Below are positions 1 through 12,550 of a stretch of DNA of 64,000 nt, piece after piece. The DNA is from Panulirus ornatus. Its lineage: Eukaryota; Arthropoda; Malacostraca; Decapoda; Palinuridae. The stretch spans positions 74,285,935 through 74,349,934 of the forward strand of contig NC_092225.1 in NCBI RefSeq assembly GCF_036320965.1, in the 5' to 3' direction. The stretch's first letter is position 1, and the number at the start of each line of letters is the position of its first letter. Position numbers and translations under genes: made by a program. Under the pieces are notes generated by a model. The model saw only the letters and a program-made list of their open reading frames with translations. It did no database searches and was not told where the DNA came from.

Positions 1-1940
1 TCCGTGTGGACTATTAATCACATTTTCTTATTCGACACCATGGTCCACCCTGGCCTTCACCCCCGCCACCCTATATGTTAAAAATAAGAGAACTTGAGCA
101 ACTCTGACCTTCGTTATTGGAAGAACTTGATCATTTGACATTTCGTCTTTGTCCAAGATCTTGAACAAAAATTCCCGGGTTATGATTTATACAGAATTAT
201 CTCTAACAGAAGGACACGATCTCAAAAAATAAAAAAAGATAATCATTGGAAACTCATTATCTTAGCAGCAATGAAGTGTTCTTTGAATGTTAGACATTCG
301 CGCCGTCAGATGTGGCATGTATACCGTACATAAAAACTATACATCTTGCGTGACCAGCATGTAGCACTAGGCTACACAATCCTCATGGTATTGCGTCCCG
401 ACTATACAGAAGAATCTAGCTAACGTGGACGACTTGCAGGTCTGCCTATAACCCTACACTTATCAGGATGGTTGTTGGGTCACAAGGTTTTATTTCGCCT
501 TTATATTCGTGAGAGCATGTAGGAATTAGCTACGGTAAATGTCATTGGTAGTTTTCTGTGTTCTGAGTAGCCGCGGGTGAGCGACCTTTGGCGTGCCATT
601 TAATTGTGAACGAGATCCATACGATAAAAAGGCGGTGCTAATTGTTTCCTGTATGGAGAGACTCCGAGGAAAATATCGACGCCGACTGCTAAACCCTACA
701 CAGTTGCCAGTGATTTCCAGATAGGCGGCAGGGGATGGAAATTGTTGCCTACTGGAAAGTAAGTTTTTACGTGCGTGTATTACTGAGTGGGAATATCGTT
801 GCGAAGGGTGCAAACGAGAGTCCGGAAGATGAGTCTGCAGTCTTCTTGAAACGTCAGAAATTGACATAAAAAGTTGTAGCGGAATGTTTTTAACACTGTT
901 CCATTGTAAGGTTCTTGCTGGAGGTCGGCTTTGAGTTCTGTGGGGAAGTTTTGTCCCGTGTTGCTGGTGGGCGCGGCAGACATTAATCTTGGTTGTGTAC
1001 CTGTTGGCCAGACAGACCCCCAATGCAGGAAGTAAAGCCTGCGTATATGAAGAAATGGATCACGTTTACCTGCGTACTATGTCTCGAGCCATGTGGATGA
1101 CTGTATAGGTCAGGGGAATGGAAGACGACCTTAGTCTGGGTTTGGAGAGTTAATAAGATAAGGATGCCACGACCTCCCCTCGCCTTGAGCAGGACGGGAC
1201 GACCCTGGGGCATGATGGCTCTCCCCGGCCTTATCTCCGGGTCTCACAGTCGCGCTCAAGATTAAATACCACCAGTATCTGTGGCGTCCTCAGGGTAGTG
1301 GTGCTTTCGCATGCTCAAATGAAAACATTGTCCACTAGTTAGAGAGGATCACCCTGAACAGTTCAGGACGTAGCCCAAGCAACAACAGTAGTAGTTCCAG
1401 CGAGAAAAATCATCCCTAGTTGACATACTCAGTAGTGACCCTCTCAGTAGTGACCTTCCCAGGAGACATAGTATTCTAACATGAGGAAACCTGGTGTTGA
1501 GGTACGCTGCTGAGGTCAGTGTGCTTCCCGAGCAACACGGCGACCCTCTAAGGATGATAGGAAATTCTTGGGGAATGTTAAGACTGGCCTCCAGGCGTGT
1601 TTACATAACTCGTCCGGCTTGAGGCGGAACGGGTTGTGCAATCTGCAGCATTGAGTCATCCTCTACCAGTCGTGTTCCGGGGAAATGCTTCCTACAACTG
1701 GGGCGTGTCTTTTACAGGGTTCTCCTAATAACAGGGACGTCTCCTATAGAGGTTGCTTCGTACAACAGGAAAGTTTCTACAGAGTATACCTGTACCAGCG
1801 TGTGGTGGTCAGTAGTTATGTCGTGTGCCCACATCCGCCCAGCAATAAGCACTGTGGTATGCACCAGCCGACGTGTTTACACCTTTAAGTTGAACGAAAG
1901 ATTTAAAATTTTTGTTATACATTATTCATATCCATTTCTT
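1..1940. other. Upstream flank, no gene recognised
   Basis: No domain, repeat or splice-supported exon recognised. A 165-codon minus-strand open frame at 526-1023 resembles nothing I know and has no coding-like features. Confidence 0.5.
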
Positions 1941-2644
1941 GCTGTGTGTGTGTGTGTGTGCGCACGCGTGTGCGTGCGCGCTTGTCTGCCTGAATGATTT
2001 ACGGTTTAAGGACAGAGAAACTGGAACTTGTGAATATACAGATGAAAACCTTGAAGACCAGAATATTGTGCCTGTGTTCGTATGTGTGATTCCGCTCGGC
2101 GTTTGCCATCACCAGTTTCCATGCCGGTGCTTGTGGCCTTCGTCCTGTTTGAACCTTTGCTTCTGTGCGTTCGTCCATAGATCTCTTCTTGTGGGTGTGT
2201 GTACGCATGTCTTAGTGTTCTCGTGCGTATACGCTTATATTCATGCCTGTGTGTGTTTTATGATAAATAATGGAACGAAAGAGGGACTTTTTTGTTGTTG
2301 CATTTGAGTTCACTGCTGCTACAAGTTCATCTTCCTATATCATAGTTGTGTATACACCAGACTTCCCAGTTTTTATGATGTAACTCGTATGTCATTGGCC
2401 CTTTAATTGTCATCGTCGCAACCGTCAACAACGTAAGTTATGTTGTTTCTCTTGTTAAGATATGCAAACTTGTGTTTACTAGCGTGATCCTGGACCTTCA
2501 AGTACACTTCGTGGAGTGCGTCCGTCACTGGTCCCTGTGTAGCAGACCTGTGATAGCGTTAGTGGGTTGCTGAAGCTGGGTAATCTAATTCATGTCCCGT
2601 TTGTGTTGTATTCGGAATCTATGTACAATGAGAGAAGTATAAGT

Positions 2645-3140
2645 CGGTTGATATACAACGAAGAGACGTAGCTAGGACGCCATTTGGTAAACATGCGATT
2701 GTCCAAGACAGACAACAAGCGTATCATAAACTTATTTTACAAATCTTATCAACAATAAAGTTATCCAATTTGTATAAACCATCACTAATATTAACATTAT
2801 AATTCTTTGTTTTTAATAATAGAAGATTCACTATTTCTCGTAAGAGTTAATAGCTGAGATGGCATTACTCCAGTCAATACAATGATCATGGTTTTTATCG
2901 TGATTAAACAGGTCATTTGATTCTTGTCCTGCTCTTATACTATATGTTGCTCGAGTCTACCAAAGATACTTACCAGTCTGTCCAACATAAAACTCGTGAC
3001 AATTTCTACATTGCACTTTATAGATGCACCCAGGAGAATTTTCTAGTGAATTCCTGATTGATATTCTTTATTATATTATTGTTGCTGAAAGCAACATTTA
3101 CATTAAAGGATTTAAGCAACATGGGAAGTAAAGTAAAATT
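2645..3140 (-). mobile_element. Penelope-like retroelement fragment (3' end with GIY-YIG region)
   Basis: The minus strand matches the better-preserved copy at 28281-28660: the region encoding GCIYKV..C...Y.GQT (GIY-YIG endonuclease) followed by a 3' untranslated part. It also contains the 3' segment seen at 24180-24308 (ctaggacgccatttggtaaa and following). No intact frame remains. Confidence 0.75.
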
Positions 3141-3203
3141 GTGTGTGCCCAGTTTGAGAAAACATTGACACTTTCTTCCACGGACAGTTTTCAATATGAG
3201 CGT

Positions 3204-3234
<31 letters not shown>

Positions 3235-3997
3235 CAATATTAGTCATATTTCGTTACCTCGTAAGGAAGCTTTTATTTTTCTTTGCATTGCTGTGCGGAT
3301 GCCAGACACATGATAATACAAATTACTTTACCGTCGTAGAGGAAATGTTAAAAGCCGACTGGAAACTATTTTGTTTCTGCCTCTTAAGTTCACTGTGATA
3401 GACGTCTTCTCTCGGACCCCACGGTGCTTCTCTCGGACACCACGGGATATTTTTTTTGTCTGACCCTACGATATTTTTTTTTTCCAGACTACACGGGATT
3501 TTTTATCGGAGCCACGTATTTTTTTTTTTTTTTTTCGCTAGCACGGGAATGTTTTCCCCTGGCCACACGGGGCTGCTGCTTTATTTCGGAACCCAGGGAA
3601 TGCTTTTTTTTCTCGGACCGCACGTGGGAAAGCCTTTTCATTCGTCGAACTCACTGCTAACTTAGGGGGGGAGTTATTGAATCTTTGGACCCCGTGTATA
3701 CAGGAATTGAACTCTACACATGGAACTGTATACAGCCATCCCTCGCCTAGTTCTGATATAAAGGTTACTGCTAGATCACCATTATGCCGCCTAGGTATGT
3801 ATAGTTGGTCATGTCATCCTTCTGTTCTCCTGTGTTCATATATCTAGTTCCCCTCGTCTCATCACCCGTCCCACTCTGTCTCTTCTGGTATTTTAGTTGC
3901 ATTTCGTTTTACGCTTTTGAGCGTCCCTGTTTCCTCGTGTGAGGTGAGCTGGCCACTGCAGCATGTTCCTGTTAGGGTCGTATTACATTGTATACAG

Positions 3998-4140
3998 GAG
4001 GATATCTTCAACATTCTATACAGGGTATCTTCAACATTCTATACAGGGTATCTTCAACATTCTATACAGGGTATCTTCAACATTCTATACAGGGTATCTT
4101 CAACATTCTATACAGGGTATCTTCAACATTCTATACAGGA
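3998..4140 (+). repeat. 23-bp minisatellite, about 6 copies
   Basis: The unit is gggtatcttcaacattctat plus aca. Because 23 is not a multiple of three, all three plus frames run open through it. Confidence 0.95.
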
Positions 4141-4429
4141 TATCCTCAGCGTCTCTCCATACGCCTGAAAGCAGCGTGAACATTGACCAAACAATACGTC
4201 TGCCAGAGATCCTCTTCAGGTAATTTTTCTGCGACATGTTTAGTGTGATGTCGACATGAAGGTCCCTTTCGCTGCATCAGGTTTGTCTTATTTTCTCTCG
4301 GTCACAATCTAGTCTCGTTACTCCTCATTCAACTCCTGATATAAATAGCTTCCAGAAGGAATTTGAGCTTTTGTATATTGTCTGTCTTCGTAAACGTATT
4401 ATACCCTATTATCAAACTTCATTCGTAAT

Positions 4430-4645
4430 TTAGCATGATAGAAAAATGTGTGAATTTCGTCTGGTAAGTAATTCGGAGATTAGAAATGATAGGGGTCCAG
4501 ACACTAAACCCTGATGAACTCCACCTGTCACTCTTCCCCAGTTCAAAAACGTTCCCTGGACTTGTGTTGCCTGCCTCATCTCTTGGTTATGAATCCAGTG
4601 ATACAGCCGTCCTCTGGCACAAACTTGAAGGTCTAGCTTCATTCA
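4430..4645 (-). mobile_element. CR1/Jockey-group LINE reverse-transcriptase fragment
   Basis: The minus strand reads KLDLQVCARGRLYHWI, then VTGGVHQGLVSGPLSFLI, recognisable as the RT region ..WI...L..R.Q.V..., with V.SGVPQGSVLGPLLFLI in a worn form. No catalytic YADD remains. It is a short, old relic in the upstream flank. Confidence 0.6.
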
Positions 4646-4737
4646 TCATGTCTCGTGTGGAAAATGGTATCCACAGACCTTCTGATGGTCCAAGGTCAAA
4701 CTACACACTCCATCCACTCATCTCAACTCTCAGATGC

Positions 4738-4739
4738 TG

Positions 4740-4811
<72 letters not shown>
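4738..4811 (+). repeat. (CT)n microsatellite
   Basis: About 36 uninterrupted CT dinucleotides; a second (CT)n of similar length lies at 29741-29801. Confidence 0.99.
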
Positions 4812-4859
4812 ATTCTTACATCTTTTCAAGACATACTCAAGGCCATCGTTATTTTCTAT

Positions 4860-5960
4860 AGTTTCTTAAAGGCCACACTTATAAGGGATTCTGGTCTGTA
4901 GCTCATGGCTGCCATTTTAGTCAGCCAGTAAATTGGTTGTGTCTGGGTCAGGTGGAACACAACGGTCATGGATGAGGTCATAATGATACATGCCCCGTGG
5001 CCAGTCTAATGTTTCCTGCTGTACCAGACACTGTGGTGTCATGTGTTTCATACCGTATGCAGGTCGGATCAAAAAATGTCTGGTAATGATAATAATCATG
5101 AATCAAAATACTGATCGTTTTTTGTGTGGAAAAAGTACTCGGCCGATCATGTGCCCAACTTGTATGGTGAATATAAGATATTCGAGCAGTGTTCAGGGTT
5201 GGCTTTGAACTTTAGTGAAAATAAGGATATTGTGAAGATGTGTGAAAATGAGAGGGTAGTAAGGGGATGGGGAGGGCGTAGGGAAGATAAATGTAATGAT
5301 AGTGTGTAATCAGCATGAGGGAGTAATGATAATGTTTGTAATCAGGACGAGGGAGTAATGATAAGGGTGTAATGGAGATTGAGAGGTGAAACTATAAGTA
5401 TAATGATGAAGCTTAAGTGAAGATTTATAGGGATGAGGCTGTTTTGAAGATGGGATTTTGACCTGACCTCAAATGATGTTGGTTCGGTTCAAGAGGAAGT
5501 AGTAGTTATGATGGTGTGTCTTTGGAAAAGTTAACCTTCGACCTGACCAGTAATATTAAAGTAATAGGTTAGTGACAAGGATATGATTGCGCTAGCATTG
5601 ATGACTATGATGATGACTAACGATGATTTATGTTGACGACCACTGAGGCTGGCGTGTGTGCTGGACCTTGGGTAGCCCACCCTGGACTACATCATGGCCA
5701 CCTTCGCTAACCATACTACTGACAACAACTCTATGTCCATTACTCTCCATCTTTCAATTGTAAATGACTCTTATTTCTCATTTATTTTTTTATTTATTCT
5801 AGATTTGTTTGTGTGTACCCTCTGTAGTCCCTCATTGTTGTTATTGGTTCGTCGGATTTTCCTTGATTTCTAATTTTTCATCTGTTCGTAGTAGACTAAT
5901 ATTTTGATGCTCCTTCACTTCATTTTCCTCCTGTTTATATAGAGATTTTACTCGTTCTTG
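4860..5960. other. Non-coding flank
   Basis: Only imperfect short repetition (agtaatgataa at 5280-5370) and AT-rich sequence; no gene seen. Confidence 0.5.
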
Positions 5961-5962
5961 CT

Positions 5963-6414
5963 AGGGTGTGCAGGTGTACATGTTGACACTGTTACTAGGG
6001 TGTGCAGGTGTACGTGTTGACACTGTTACTAGGGTGTGCAGGTGTACGTGTTGACACTGTTACTAGGGTGTGCAGGTGTACGTGTTGACACTGTTACTAG
6101 GGTGTGCAGGTGTACGTGTTGACACTGTTACTAGGGTGTGCAGGTGTACGTGTTGACACTGTTACTAGGGTGTGCAGGTGTACGTGTTGACACTGTTACT
6201 AGGGTGTGCAGGTGTACGTGTTGACACTGTTACTAGGGTGTGCAGGTGTACGTGTTGACACTGTTACTAGGGTGTGCAGGTGTACGTGTTGACACTGTTA
6301 CTAGGGTGTGCAGGTGTACGTGTTGACACTGTTACTAGGGTGTGCAGGTGTACGTGTTGACACTGTTACTAGGGTGTACAGGTGTACGTGTTGACACTGT
6401 TACTAGGGTGTACA
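5963..6414 (+). repeat. 34-bp minisatellite, about 13 copies
   Basis: The unit is ctagggtgtgcaggtgtacg plus tgttgacactgtta. Central copies are identical; the first differs at one base (acatg) and the last two have gtacagg for gtgcagg. Confidence 0.97.
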
Positions 6415-7630
6415 GGTACTGGGGTACATGCCTGCCGACAATTAAGCCAGCTTTCCTTGGGAGGATGTGGGGTTAACGTGAGACGCCCATGGTTTTCCTG
6501 GAGGCCAGAAACTTTCCGGAAAGCGGAAATTCGTGGCCAGACAACAGTATGAAACAGGGCGGCCAGCTGCGGGAGCCTCAAGGTTGTAGGTTACGAAGTA
6601 TTTCGTTCCTGAAGGATACTTTTTGTAACCTTCCCTCGCCTTTTATTGAAGTGTAATGTGCTAGTTTCCTGTTATGGATGGCTGGAGAATGATTAGAGCG
6701 TCTAGTATTATTATTACGCTCGTACATCCTGGATTCTCCTGCAGCAACAGGCGAGACGCGTTTATCAAGCGAGCAGACAAGAATTGTGATACAGAATGAC
6801 TGGGGTTGTTAAGGGTATAATTCTTAGTAAATGATCATATTGAAATAATATGAAGTATGGACTTGATAGCTAGGGATCATAATTAAGATGGTGGTGTCTG
6901 ACAACTCTTTGTCACAGTGCCTCGTTATAGCAGTGTAACGATGTTTCACTTGGTAGCGTAACGTGCCACTTTACGAACTGGTCCCCTTGAAATTCGGGTC
7001 GGAAAAGTCCTCGAGAAGGACCACAAAAAAATGCTGTAAATAATGACGAACGGGAGCCACAGCTGAGGGTTCAAAAGTGGCGATGTGTGGCGTGGGGAAG
7101 GTAGTGGCTGGCCGGCCTTACTGTGAGTGTAGTCTATCGCAGGACGCCAGACCTGCTGCACGCCGCTCCTCCCACCGTAGCCTCAACTTGTGTCAGCGCT
7201 TTGTACAGAGACACGTGACCAAAAACGTTCTACTGTGATGTTAGTTTTGTGGAGGGCGAGAGAGTTGGCAGAGAACCGCTAGTGATTCTGATGACCCATG
7301 AAATTACCCGATATGTAGTAGTGTGCCGAGAATTGTTTTCTCTATTTTGAACGCTACAGAATACTGTATTATACGCCGGAGATGTTAACGACTCGTGGAA
7401 GAATTTTCGGGTGTTGGATGGAGCCTGGCGGCTCCTGGGCACCGGACTGGGTGCTCTCGTGTGCTGCCAGGTGACCACTGTAGAGGGGGGGGTGATGTGC
7501 TTCTGATGGGCAGGTGACCAGTGTGCAGGAAGTGGCGAGTTTGTGTTCGGTTGGTGACGAATCTCCACCGAGATGGCGTCTTTCCCTGAGGGGCAGGTGG
7601 TAGGTGTTCGGGAATAGGTTTTATCTGACG

Positions 7631-7650
7631 GGGGGGGGGGGGGGGGGGGG
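7631..7650 (+). repeat. G homopolymer, about 20 bases
   Basis: Uninterrupted G run; C runs of about 20 also occur at 23910-23929 and 28118-28140, and a G run at 37117-37130. Confidence 0.98.
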
Positions 7651-7689
7651 AAGGATATTCTGTGAAGTGGTTCTTGACATGAGACGGGT

Positions 7690-8590
7690 AGGTTGAAGGG
7701 TGTCCTGAGTGGGGCGTGGTTATGTGATGGGCAGGTGAAGGGTGTCCTGAGTGGGACGTGGTTATGTGATGGGCAGGTGAAGGGTGTCCTGAGTGGGACG
7801 TGGTTGTGATGGGCAGGTGAAGGGTGTCCTGAGTGGTACCTGGTTATATGATGGGCAGTTGAAGGGCATCCTGAGTGGGACGTGGTTGTGATGGGCAGTT
7901 GAAGGTTGTCCTGAGTGGGACGTGGTTGTGATGGGCAGGTGAAGGGTGTCCTGAGTGGTACGTGGTTATGTGATGGGCAGGTGAAGGGCATCCTGAGTGG
8001 GACGTTGTTGTGATGGGCAGATGAGGGTATCCTGAGTGGGACGTGGTTATGTGATGGGCAGGTGAGGGGTATCTTGAGTGGGACATGGTTGTGATGGGCA
8101 GGTGAAGGATGTCCTGAGCGGTACGTGGTTGTGATGGGCAGGTGAAGGGTGTCCTGAGTGGGACGTGGTTATGTGATGGGCAGGTGAAGGGTGTCCTGAG
8201 TGGTACGTGGTTGTGATGGGCAGGTGAAGTGTGTCCAGAGTGGTACGTGGTTATGTGATGGGCAGGTGAAGAGTATCTTGAGTGGGACGTGTATGTGATG
8301 GGCAAGTGAAGGGTGTCCTGAGTGGGACGTGGTTATGTGATGGGCAGGTGAAAGGTATCTTGAGTGGGACGTGGTCATGTGATGGGCAGGTGAAGGGTGT
8401 CCAGAGTGGTACGTGGTTATGTGATGGGCTGGTGAAGAGTATCTTGAGTGGGACGTGGTTATGTGATGGGCAGGTGAAGGGTGTCTTGAGTGGGACGTGG
8501 TTATGTGATGGGCAGGTGAAAGGTATCTTGAGTGGGACGTGGTTATGTGATGGGTAGGTGAAGGGTATCCTGAGTGGGACGTGGTTGTTG
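7690..8590 (+). repeat. 40-42-bp minisatellite, about 22 copies
   Basis: The unit is gaagggtgtcctgagtggga plus cgtggttatgtgatgggcaggt, with variants lacking two bases (ggttgtgatgg). The plus strand is strongly G-rich. The frames read through it (minus strand T-S-H-S-G-Y-P type repeats) are repeat artefacts. Confidence 0.95.
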
Positions 8591-8879
8591 ATAGTTCCGT
8601 CATGTGGCCATATCCAGGCTGGTGTGCTGGCAGTATTGTCTCAAAAGCTGCGGGAGTGTTGAGTGTACGGTAGAAGGCAAGGTGTGTGTGAGGGGGAGTG
8701 GCCGAGGTGAGTCTCTCCCTCGCTAGGAGCAGCGCCCCTGGGAGTGTAGGGGTACTAGGGGGCCACATGCAGATCCCCCTGACTGATTATTAGCCGCTGC
8801 AGGATGCTCGTGCCCTGCCTGCCTTGCCTTACACTGGGGGAGGATCCATTTGTCCTTCAGCGAGGATGGGAGACCCACT

Positions 8880-9945
8880 GGTGCATGGCTGCGGGGGAGC
8901 CATCACTACTAGCACATGGCTGACTGGGGGACCCATCACTACTAGCACATGGCTGACTGGGGGACCCATCACTACTAGCACATGGCTGACTGGGGGACCC
9001 ATCACTACTAGCACATGGCTGCCCTATCACTACTAGCACATGGCTGACTGGGGGACCCATCACTACTAGCACATGGCTGACTGGGGGACCCATCACTACT
9101 AGCACATGGCTGCCCTATCACTACTAGCACATGGCTGCCCTATCACTACTAGCACATGGCTGCCCTATCACTACTAGCACATGGCTGACTGGGGGACCCA
9201 TCACTAGTAGCACATGGCTGACTGGGGGACCCATCACTAGTAGCACATGGCTGACTGGGGGACCCATCACTACTAGCACATGGCTGACTGGGGGACCCAT
9301 CACTACTAGCACATGGCTGACTGGGGGACCCATCACTACTAGCACATGGCTGACTGGGGGACCCATCACTACTAGCACATGGCTGACTGGGGGACCCATC
9401 ACTACTAGCACATGGCTGACTGGGGGACCCATCACTACTAGCACATGGCTGCCCTATCACTACTAGCACATGGCTGCCCTATCACTACTAGCACATGGCT
9501 GCCCTATCACTACTAGCACATGGCTGACTGGGGGACCCATCACTAGTAGCACATGGCTGACTGGGGAACCCATCACTAGTAGCACATGGCTGACTGGGGA
9601 ACCCATCACTAGTAGCACATGGCTGACTGGGGGGACCCATCACTAGTAGCACATGGCTGACTGGGGAACCCATCACTAGTAGCACATGGCTGACTGGGGA
9701 ACCCATCACTAGTAGCACATGGCTGACTGGGGAACCCATCACTAGTAGCACATGGCTGACTGGGGGACCCATCACTAGTAGCACATGGCTGACTGGGGGA
9801 CCCATCACTACTAGCACATGGCTGACTGGGGAACCCATCACTAGTAGCACATGGCTGACTGGGGAACCCATCACTAGTAGCACATGGCTGACTGGGGGAC
9901 CCATCACTACTAGCACATGGCTGACTGGGGACCCATCACTACAAG
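8880..9945 (+). repeat. 33-bp minisatellite with interspersed 25-bp variant units
   Basis: The main unit is ctgactgggggacccatcac plus tactagcacatgg; the short unit is ctgccctatcactactagca plus catgg. Short units occur in clusters near 9020, 9110-9180 and 9450-9510. ACT-to-AGT and ggggga-to-gggga variants are grouped in the later part. Confidence 0.97.
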
Positions 9946-10106
9946 CACACTATTGGCCGGCTGGCTAGGAGCCCCATTATCACTACCAGGTGCCCACCTG
10001 GTGCAGGCCCCTGGTGGTCTGTATTTACCTTCCCTGGCGGGTTAGGGACCGGCCTCCCTCACTCATCTAAAAAATTCAAATTATTTGTAAGGTAACCCAC
10101 GCATGT

Positions 10107-10150
10107 ATGCAAATGAGGCGATTATGGTTTATATAACATTATGACGTCAG
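10107..10150 (+). promoter_or_regulatory. Possible promoter motif cluster: octamer, TATA, CRE
   Basis: Within 44 bases there are ATGCAAAT (10107-10114, POU octamer), TATATAA (10130-10136) and the full palindromic CRE TGACGTCA (10142-10149). It lies 2.3 kb upstream of the SLC13 ATG and would need a 5' UTR intron to serve that gene. Three perfect matches so close together are suggestive, but short motifs occur by chance. Confidence 0.3.
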
Positions 10151-10328
10151 TTGATTGCGAGAACGTGCAGTATTGTTGGTGTGCAGAGTGATGAAGTGGA
10201 GCGGTGGAGGTGAAGTGGAGCGGTGGAGGTGAATATTTGACCTACGGTAGATGTGGCCAGATGCATTGCCCCTCACTCCCGACCTGGTTACATGGTCTCG
10301 CTAGAGAAAGTCTTGCGTCACAAACATC

Positions 10329-10329
<1 letters not shown>

Positions 10330-10359
<30 letters not shown>
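10330..10359 (+). repeat. (GT)n microsatellite
   Basis: About 14 GT units; further GT/TG tracts at 1945-1985, 3203-3231, 33832-33848 and 37098-37114. Confidence 0.98.
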
Positions 10360-10999
10360 ATACGTCTTGTTTCTTGAGGCCCGAGGGTTTGGTGACCCAT
10401 AGGTGTAAACAACTGGTCTGACCTGACCTGACCATTACGGACGGATTGGATAAAAGGCCAGAAATCATACCCTTGGGTCATACCGTCGTACTTTAGGGCT
10501 GGTAACGCTCAAGGGTCGAGCAGTCATGACGGTAAAGTTCCTCACCTGTTTGGTAGTGGTGGTGATTATTAGCGCTTCCTCAGGGAGGAGCGGATAGAGG
10601 CCCAGGATGATGGACGGGCCAACATGACATGCCCGAGCAACCGGCCTACATGACCACAGGATGGCACAGCTGGTGGTGGTGGTGTGGATCGCTAGAGACG
10701 CTGGTCTATGACGACTGCTGACACTTGGCGTTGACTCCAGCAGGTTCCGGCATTGTTGCGTCTGTGTGGGAGACCTTCTAGCTGTGTCTGGTGCTGTTCA
10801 GACTGTGTGGGGAGACCTTAGCAGACACTCTCTCCAAATCGTGTGGGAGAGACCCAAGCAGACTCTGGCATTGTCGAGGATGTGGCAGAGACCCTAACAG
10901 GTTCTGCAACTGCAAAATGTGTGGCAGGGACCTTTGCAGACTCCAATGGTGTTGAGACTGCGTGGGAGGGCCCTAGCAGATTTTGTTGAAACTGTATGG

Positions 11000-11735
11000 G
11001 AGGGATCCTAGCAGACTCCGATGGTGTTTAGACGGTGGTGGAGGGATCCTAGCACACTCCGATGGTGTTGGGACGGTGATGGAGGGATCCTAGCAGACTC
11101 CGATGGTGGCGAGACGGTGATGGAGGGATCCCAGCAGACTCTGATGGTGTTGGGACGGTGATGGGGGGATCCTAGCAGATTCCGATGGTGTTGGGACGGT
11201 GATGGAGGGATCCTAGCAGACTCCGATGGTGTCGAGACGGTGGTGGAGGGATCCCAGCAGACTCCGATGGTGTCGAGACGGTGGTGGAGGGATCCCAGCA
11301 CACTCCGATGGTGGCGAGACGGTGGTGGAGGGATCCTAGCACACTCCGATGGTGTTGGGACGGTGATGGAGGGATCCTAGCAGACTCCGATGGTGGCGAG
11401 ACGGTGATGGAGGGATCCTAGCAGACTCCGATGGTGGCGAGACGGTGATGGAGGGATCCTAGCAGACTCCAATGGTGGCGAGACGGTGATGGAGGGATCC
11501 TAGCAGACTCCAATGGTGGCGAGACTGTGATGGAGGGATCCTAGCAGACTCCGATGGTGGCGAGACGGTGATGGAGGGATCCTAGAAGACTCCAATGGTG
11601 GCGAGACGGTGATGGAGGGATCCTAGAAGACTCCGATGGTGGCGAGACGGTGATGGAGGGATCCTAGCAGACTCAGATGGTGGCGAGACGGTGGTGGAGG
11701 GATCCTAGCAGACTCAGATGGTGTTGAAACGGTGT
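11000..11735 (+). repeat. 41-bp minisatellite, about 17 copies
   Basis: The unit is gagacggtgatggagggatc plus ctagcagactccgatggtggc; each unit carries a BamHI site (ggatcc), so a digest would give a 41-bp ladder. Diverged older copies (gagaccctagcagactc) extend upstream from about 10770 and downstream to 12080. Confidence 0.95.
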
Positions 11736-12227
11736 GGGAGGGAACCCAGTATGTTCGGATAGTGACGAGACTGTATGGTATAGACCCTAGCGGGACCGAA
11801 CACTAGTGTGTGTGAATGTGTGGGAGAGACCCTTTTAGGTTCTGATGGTGTTGAGACTGTATGGGAGGGACCATAGAAGACCATCACAGTTGAGGCTGAG
11901 ACAGACCCCTAGCAACCTTCGATAAGGTTAAGAATGTTTGGGAGACCCTAATAGACCTCGACAATGTTGAGATGTAGACCATACCAGGCTCCGACACTGA
12001 GCGAGACCCTCTAGGAGGCTTTAACACTATTGAGACCATGCAGGAGAGACCCTAACAGGTTCTATAAATGTTAAGATTCCATTCGTACAGAAATGTCCAT
12101 TATAATGTGGAATAAAATTACGGTTATTATGAGGCAATGATTGTTGTTGTTAGCGGCTGGAACTGGTTTTCTCGGGTAATTCGTAATCATGACAGCGACA
12201 ATAACCTGCGGAAACTGCTTCTCTCCA

Positions 12228-12448
12228 GATTATATCGATATATAGAGGGAAAATAGTGAAAAATATCGAACACCTTAAGTTATAGTGATAAGGAACTGCC
12301 AACAGTTAATGAACCATAATTTGGATGATAAGAAAGTCGGTTACCGGCCCAGCCTCCCTGAGGACTGAGTGAATGTCCAGGAACTTTCACTCGTAAGACA
12401 AGCGGCCAGAAACACACAAGTGCGTCGGGGCAGAGGAGAGAAGTCAAG
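12228..12448 (+). promoter_or_regulatory. Putative 5' UTR / proximal promoter of SLC13
   Basis: A TATA-like stretch (gatatatagaggg, about 12237-12249) lies about 200 bases before the ATG and would suit transcription starting near 12270. Alternatively the pyrimidine-rich cttctctccag ending at 12228 could be the 3' splice site of an untranslated exon, linked to a start farther upstream. The ATG itself sits in a good initiation context. Confidence 0.3.
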
Positions 12449-12550
12449 ATGGTCATACCGTGGGCGTCGCTGCAACGCTACTGGCGATCTGTCCTGCTGG
12501 TGCTCGTACCTTTGGTCCTGTCTGCCATTCCCCTGGGCAGCCCCACCCCG
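12449..12550 (+). CDS. SLC13 (Indy-like): SLC13 exon 1: N-terminus and TM1
   Basis: Encodes 34 residues starting [15 protein letters not shown] and a hydrophobic helix ending IPLGSPTP, like the short N-terminus plus TM1 of SLC13 proteins. The ATG has a favourable context (A at -3, G at +4). It ends in phase 0 at a strong donor (gtaagtg) and joins in frame to exon 2, which resumes at the family's charged/Cys segment before TM2. A second, equally good, in-frame donor lies 72 bases downstream (exon end 12622) and would add 24 mostly hydrophobic residues. Intron 1 is 21 kb. The exon is short, so its support comes from phase and position more than from similarity. Confidence 0.75.

Noticed and set aside
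526..1023. 165-codon minus-strand frame
   Set aside because: No recognised domain, no splice or start support, composition like random sequence.
7230..8768. Long minus-strand frames rich in SHSGYPSPAHH
   Set aside because: Produced by the 40-42-bp minisatellite; frames change between unit variants and there is no start context or splice support.
8829..9916. Frames of [11 protein letters not shown] and [11 protein letters not shown] repeats
   Set aside because: Artefacts of the 33-bp minisatellite.
8880..9945. Resemblance to a CRISPR array
   Set aside because: Regular short units, but there are no unique spacers and the context is a eukaryotic genome; it is a plain tandem repeat.
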